A stretch of DNA of 64,000 bases from Halorubrum sp. F4 (GTDB lineage Archaea > Halobacteriota > Halobacteria > Halobacteriales > Haloferacaceae): contig NZ_JAPDFS010000001.1 in the NCBI RefSeq assembly GCF_027257195.1, positions 126,798-190,797 on the forward strand. Direction: 5' to 3'. The translations under genes and the position numbers were made by a program. Position 1 is the stretch's first letter. The number at the start of each line of letters is the position of its first letter. This document shows positions 61,684 through 64,000 of this stretch, in pieces. The notes beneath the pieces are model-generated. The model saw only the letters and a program-made list of their open reading frames with translations. It did not search any database and had not been told where the DNA came from.

Positions 61684-63111
61684 ATGACCGACCCGTTCGT
61701 CGTCGTCGGTGCCGACGCAGCCGGACTGAGCGCCGCCAGCAAGTGCCGCCGTGAGAACCCCGACCGCGACGTCGTCGTCTTCGAGAAGGGCCGCTGGATC
61801 TCGTTCGCCTACTGCGGGATGCCGTACTTCATTGAGGGACGGATCGAGCGGCTCTCGAACCTCCTCTCGCTGTCGCCGAGCGAGGTCGACGAGCGCGGGA
61901 TCGACCTCCGGCGCGGCCACGAGGTCGTCGGCGTCGACCCCGAGGAGCGGCGCGTCTCGGTGCGGACCGCGGACGGGGAGACGTTCGAACGGAGGTACGG
62001 GGACCTGCTCGTCGCGACGGGCGGTCGGGCGGTCACGGGCCCGTTCGACGTCCGGGAGACGGACGGCGCGTTCACCCTCCACGACATGGACGCCGCCGCG
62101 GCGATCGACGCCTACGTCGCCGATCCCGAGGAATACGACCCCGATCGGGCCGACGTGTCGGCCGTCGATCGCGAGCGCGTCGACCACAACGCGGCCCTGC
62201 CGGCTCCGGAGACCGCCGCGATCGTCGGCGGGGGGTACGTCGGCGTCGAGATGGCCGAGGCGCTCACCGGCCGCGGGCTCGACGTTCACCTCTTCCAGCG
62301 CTCCGAGCACCTCCTCCCGCCGTTCGGGGAGGCGGTCGGCGAGCGGGTCGAGACGGAGCTCGCGGATCGGGGAGTGGCCGTCCACACGGGCCGTCCCGTC
62401 GAGGAACTCGTCGGCGACGACCGGATCGAGGCGGTCGCGTTCGACGGCGACGAGTTCCCCGTCGACCTCGCGATCGTCGGCGTCGGGATCGAGCCGAACA
62501 CGGAACTGCTCTCCGGGACTGGCGTCGAACTCGGCGAGGGCGGCGCGGTCCGGACCGACGAGTACGGCCGGACGAACCTCCCGGGAGTGTACGTCGCCGG
62601 CGACTGCGCGACCGCGATCCACGCGGTCACCGGCGAGGAGGCCTGGATGCCCCTCGGGCTCACGGCGAACCGGTCCGGTCGGGCGGTCGGTGCCACGGTC
62701 GCCGGTGACCCGACGCCCGTCGGCGAGATCGCCGGGACGGCGGTCGTCAAGGCGTTCGATCAGGAGTGCGGCCGCGTCGGGTTCCTCGAGAAGGAGGCGG
62801 CGATCGAGGCCGGCTTCGACCCGGTTCGTGAGACGGTCACCGCGGGTTCACGCTCGGGCTACTACCCCGGCGCGGCCGAGACGGACGTGACCCTCGTCGC
62901 CGACCGCGACTCCGGCCGGCTGATCGGCGGGAGCATCGTCGGATCCGACCGCGCGGCCGTGCGGGTGAACACCCTCGCGACCGCGCTGGAGGCGGACCTC
63001 ACGGTCCCCGAACTCGAGCGCCTGGACCTGGCGTACGCGCCGCCGTTCAGTCCGGTCTGGGACCCGATACTGGTCGCGGCGAAGGTCTTGAACGGGACGC
63101 TGGAGGGGTGA
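61684..63111 (+). CDS. FAD-dependent pyridine nucleotide-disulfide oxidoreductase (CoA-disulfide reductase/NADH oxidase-like)
   Basis: A 475-residue flavoprotein. The FAD-binding VVVGADAAGLSAASK is at the start, the single redox cysteine is C44 in ISFAYCGMPYF, the NAD(P)-binding IVGGGYVGVEMAEALTG lies near residue 180, and TNLPGVYVAGDCATAIHAV is the second FAD motif. A C-terminal dimerisation domain follows. The single active Cys fits CoA-disulfide reductase or NADH oxidase rather than disulfide reductases with CxxxxC. TTTTTG is centred 27 nt before the ATG. Confidence 0.93.
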   Translation: MTDPFVVVGADAAGLSAASKCRRENPDRDVVVFEKGRWISFAYCGMPYFIEGRIERLSNLLSLSPSEVDERGIDLRRGHEVVGVDPEERRVSVRTADGETFERRYGDLLVATGGRAVTGPFDVRETDGAFTLHDMDAAAAIDAYVADPEEYDPDRADVSAVDRERVDHNAALPAPETAAIVGGGYVGVEMAEALTGRGLDVHLFQRSEHLLPPFGEAVGERVETELADRGVAVHTGRPVEELVGDDRIEAVAFDGDEFPVDLAIVGVGIEPNTELLSGTGVELGEGGAVRTDEYGRTNLPGVYVAGDCATAIHAVTGEEAWMPLGLTANRSGRAVGATVAGDPTPVGEIAGTAVVKAFDQECGRVGFLEKEAAIEAGFDPVRETVTAGSRSGYYPGAAETDVTLVADRDSGRLIGGSIVGSDRAAVRVNTLATALEADLTVPELERLDLAYAPPFSPVWDPILVAAKVLNGTLEG

Positions 63112-63240
63112 GTCCCGTCGCCGTCGATCGAGGGCTCACGGACCGACCGTTTTTGGCCGTGAACGGACGATTCGGGAGCTCCTCGGTTCTCTCCGAACCC
63201 GTCGGAGACCCTTAAGTACGTTCGGGCGCCACGGACTCAC

Positions 63241-64000
63241 ATGACAGGATCCGTCGCGGAGCGGCTCGTCGAGTTGCGTCGGGGCTTCCACGAACATCCC
63301 GAGCCCGGCTGGCGCGAGTACTACACGACGAGCCGGCTGGTCGAGGAGATAGAGCGGATCGGCGTCGACGAGCTCGCCGTCGGGCGGGAGGCGTACGACC
63401 CCGACGACCGGATGAACGTTCCCGACGAGGGCGCTCACGACGATGGCGCTCACGACGAGTGGGTCGAACGCGCCAGGGAACGCGGCGCGCGCGAGGACGT
63501 GCTCGAGGCGACGGCGGGCGGCGTCACCGGCTGCGTGGCGGTTCTCGACCGCGGCGAGGGCCCGACCGTCGGTCTCCGGGTCGACATCGACGGCCTGTTG
63601 GTCGAGGAGTCGACCGACGACGACCACGAGCCCGCTCGCGGGGGATTCCGATCCGAACACGAGGGTGTGATGCACGCGTGCGGGCACGACGCCCACATGA
63701 CGTTGGGGCTCGCGACGCTCGAGGCGGTGAAGGAGAGCGACTTCTCGGGACGGTTCGTCGTCTTCTTCCAGCCCGCAGAGGAACTGGGCGGCGGCGGCCA
63801 CCCGATGGCCGAGAGCCGGTTCATCGAGGGGATCGACTACCTCTTCGCGGTCCACGTCGGGCTCGGACACCCGACCGGCCGGATCGTTTCCGGGATCGAG
63901 CGGGTGCTCGCGATCGCGCACGTCGAGGCCACGTTCCGCGGAACCTCGGCGCACGCGGGGAAATCCCCGGAGGAGGGCGACAACGCGATGCAGGCGCTCG
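63241..64000 (+). CDS. M20D-family amidohydrolase (AbgB-like), truncated by window end
   Basis: The first 253 residues are present. The metal-binding motif MHACGHDAHM and the PAEELGGGGHPM catalytic Glu pair, then FRGTSAHAGKSPEEGDNAM, match M20D aminoacylase or aminobenzoyl-glutamate hydrolase relatives. An acidic insert (about residues 55-95) separates the first strand from VGLRVDIDGL. CTTAAG is centred 27 nt before the start. The substrate is an N-acyl amino acid or similar. Confidence 0.9.
   Translation, partial: MTGSVAERLVELRRGFHEHPEPGWREYYTTSRLVEEIERIGVDELAVGREAYDPDDRMNVPDEGAHDDGAHDEWVERARERGAREDVLEATAGGVTGCVAVLDRGEGPTVGLRVDIDGLLVEESTDDDHEPARGGFRSEHEGVMHACGHDAHMTLGLATLEAVKESDFSGRFVVFFQPAEELGGGGHPMAESRFIEGIDYLFAVHVGLGHPTGRIVSGIERVLAIAHVEATFRGTSAHAGKSPEEGDNAMQAL

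Overview
The window is chromosomal DNA from a halophilic archaeon of class Halobacteria. This is inferred from very high GC with G/C at third codon positions, strongly acidic predicted proteins, archaeal-type genes (adenylate kinase, Cys4 LID form; PPS-type phosphopantothenate synthetase; DUF106/EMC3 insertase; DUF63; PspA; archaeal RecJ-like DHH proteins), TAT-exported lipoproteins, and single genes preceded by a TATA-like element 25-28 nt before the start codon, the leaderless layout of haloarchaea. A Halorubrum-like genus is plausible but not proven by sequence alone.

Layout. 1-3.1 kb: start of an SRAP (HMCES/YedK) gene, then an accessory patch with a tyrosine recombinase, its DUF5805-like partner, a long palindrome at their promoter, AT-rich DNA, and a frameshifted C-terminal remnant of a phosphoglucosamine/phosphomannomutase. 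3.1-8.8 kb: HisG-like protein, coiled-coil protein, UlaG-like hydrolase, NAD(P)HX repair enzyme and MoaC. 8.8-15.4 kb: one-carbon genes (formate-THF ligase, molybdopterin formate dehydrogenase, formaldehyde dehydrogenase) plus small genes. 15.5-21 kb: glycerophosphodiester phosphodiesterase and a complete ugpBAEC-type ABC importer. 21-26.6 kb: CobW-type metallochaperone, J-domain/ferredoxin fusion, S1-OB-DHH protein with eroded catalytic motifs, Yip1 protein, pilin-like protein. 26.6-28.3 kb: a small acquired-looking segment, with an M20 peptidase of lower GC between a decayed and an intact copy of the same oxidoreductase 3' end and an IS605-like terminal hairpin. 28.3-42.7 kb: sugar oxidoreductase/isomerase pair, PspA, ThiL, active-type DHH protein, EMC3-like insertase, adenylate kinase, endonuclease V, AN1-rhomboid, MsrA, RibH, aminotransferase, Usp, GatC-GatA. 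42.7-45.7 kb: divergent Zn/Mn ABC transporter with a DtxR-like palindrome at its promoter. 45.8-53.8 kb: YhbY, MscS, TrkA, two TrkH paralogues, Usp and an RCK potassium channel, i.e. a potassium/osmotic-balance cluster. 53.9-64 kb: CoA biosynthesis, a secreted protein, Lrp regulator, DUF63, aldo-keto reductase, C45 hydrolase, tRNA-Lys(CTT), a TrkA-N/DHH fusion, a CoA-disulfide-reductase-like flavoprotein and a truncated M20D amidohydrolase.

How the parts fit. Formaldehyde dehydrogenase, formate dehydrogenase and formate-THF ligase can connect formaldehyde, formate, CO2 and formyl-tetrahydrofolate, with MoaC serving the molybdenum cofactor. The exported phosphodiesterase and ugp importer would release and import glycerol-3-phosphate. 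The Trk/RCK/MscS genes and the TrkA-N/DHH fusion point to potassium control in a salt-in organism. Most of the window is core chromosome; the accessory signals are concentrated at 0.1-3.1 kb and 26.6-28.3 kb. I found no CRISPR array, complete insertion sequence or recognisable defence operon.
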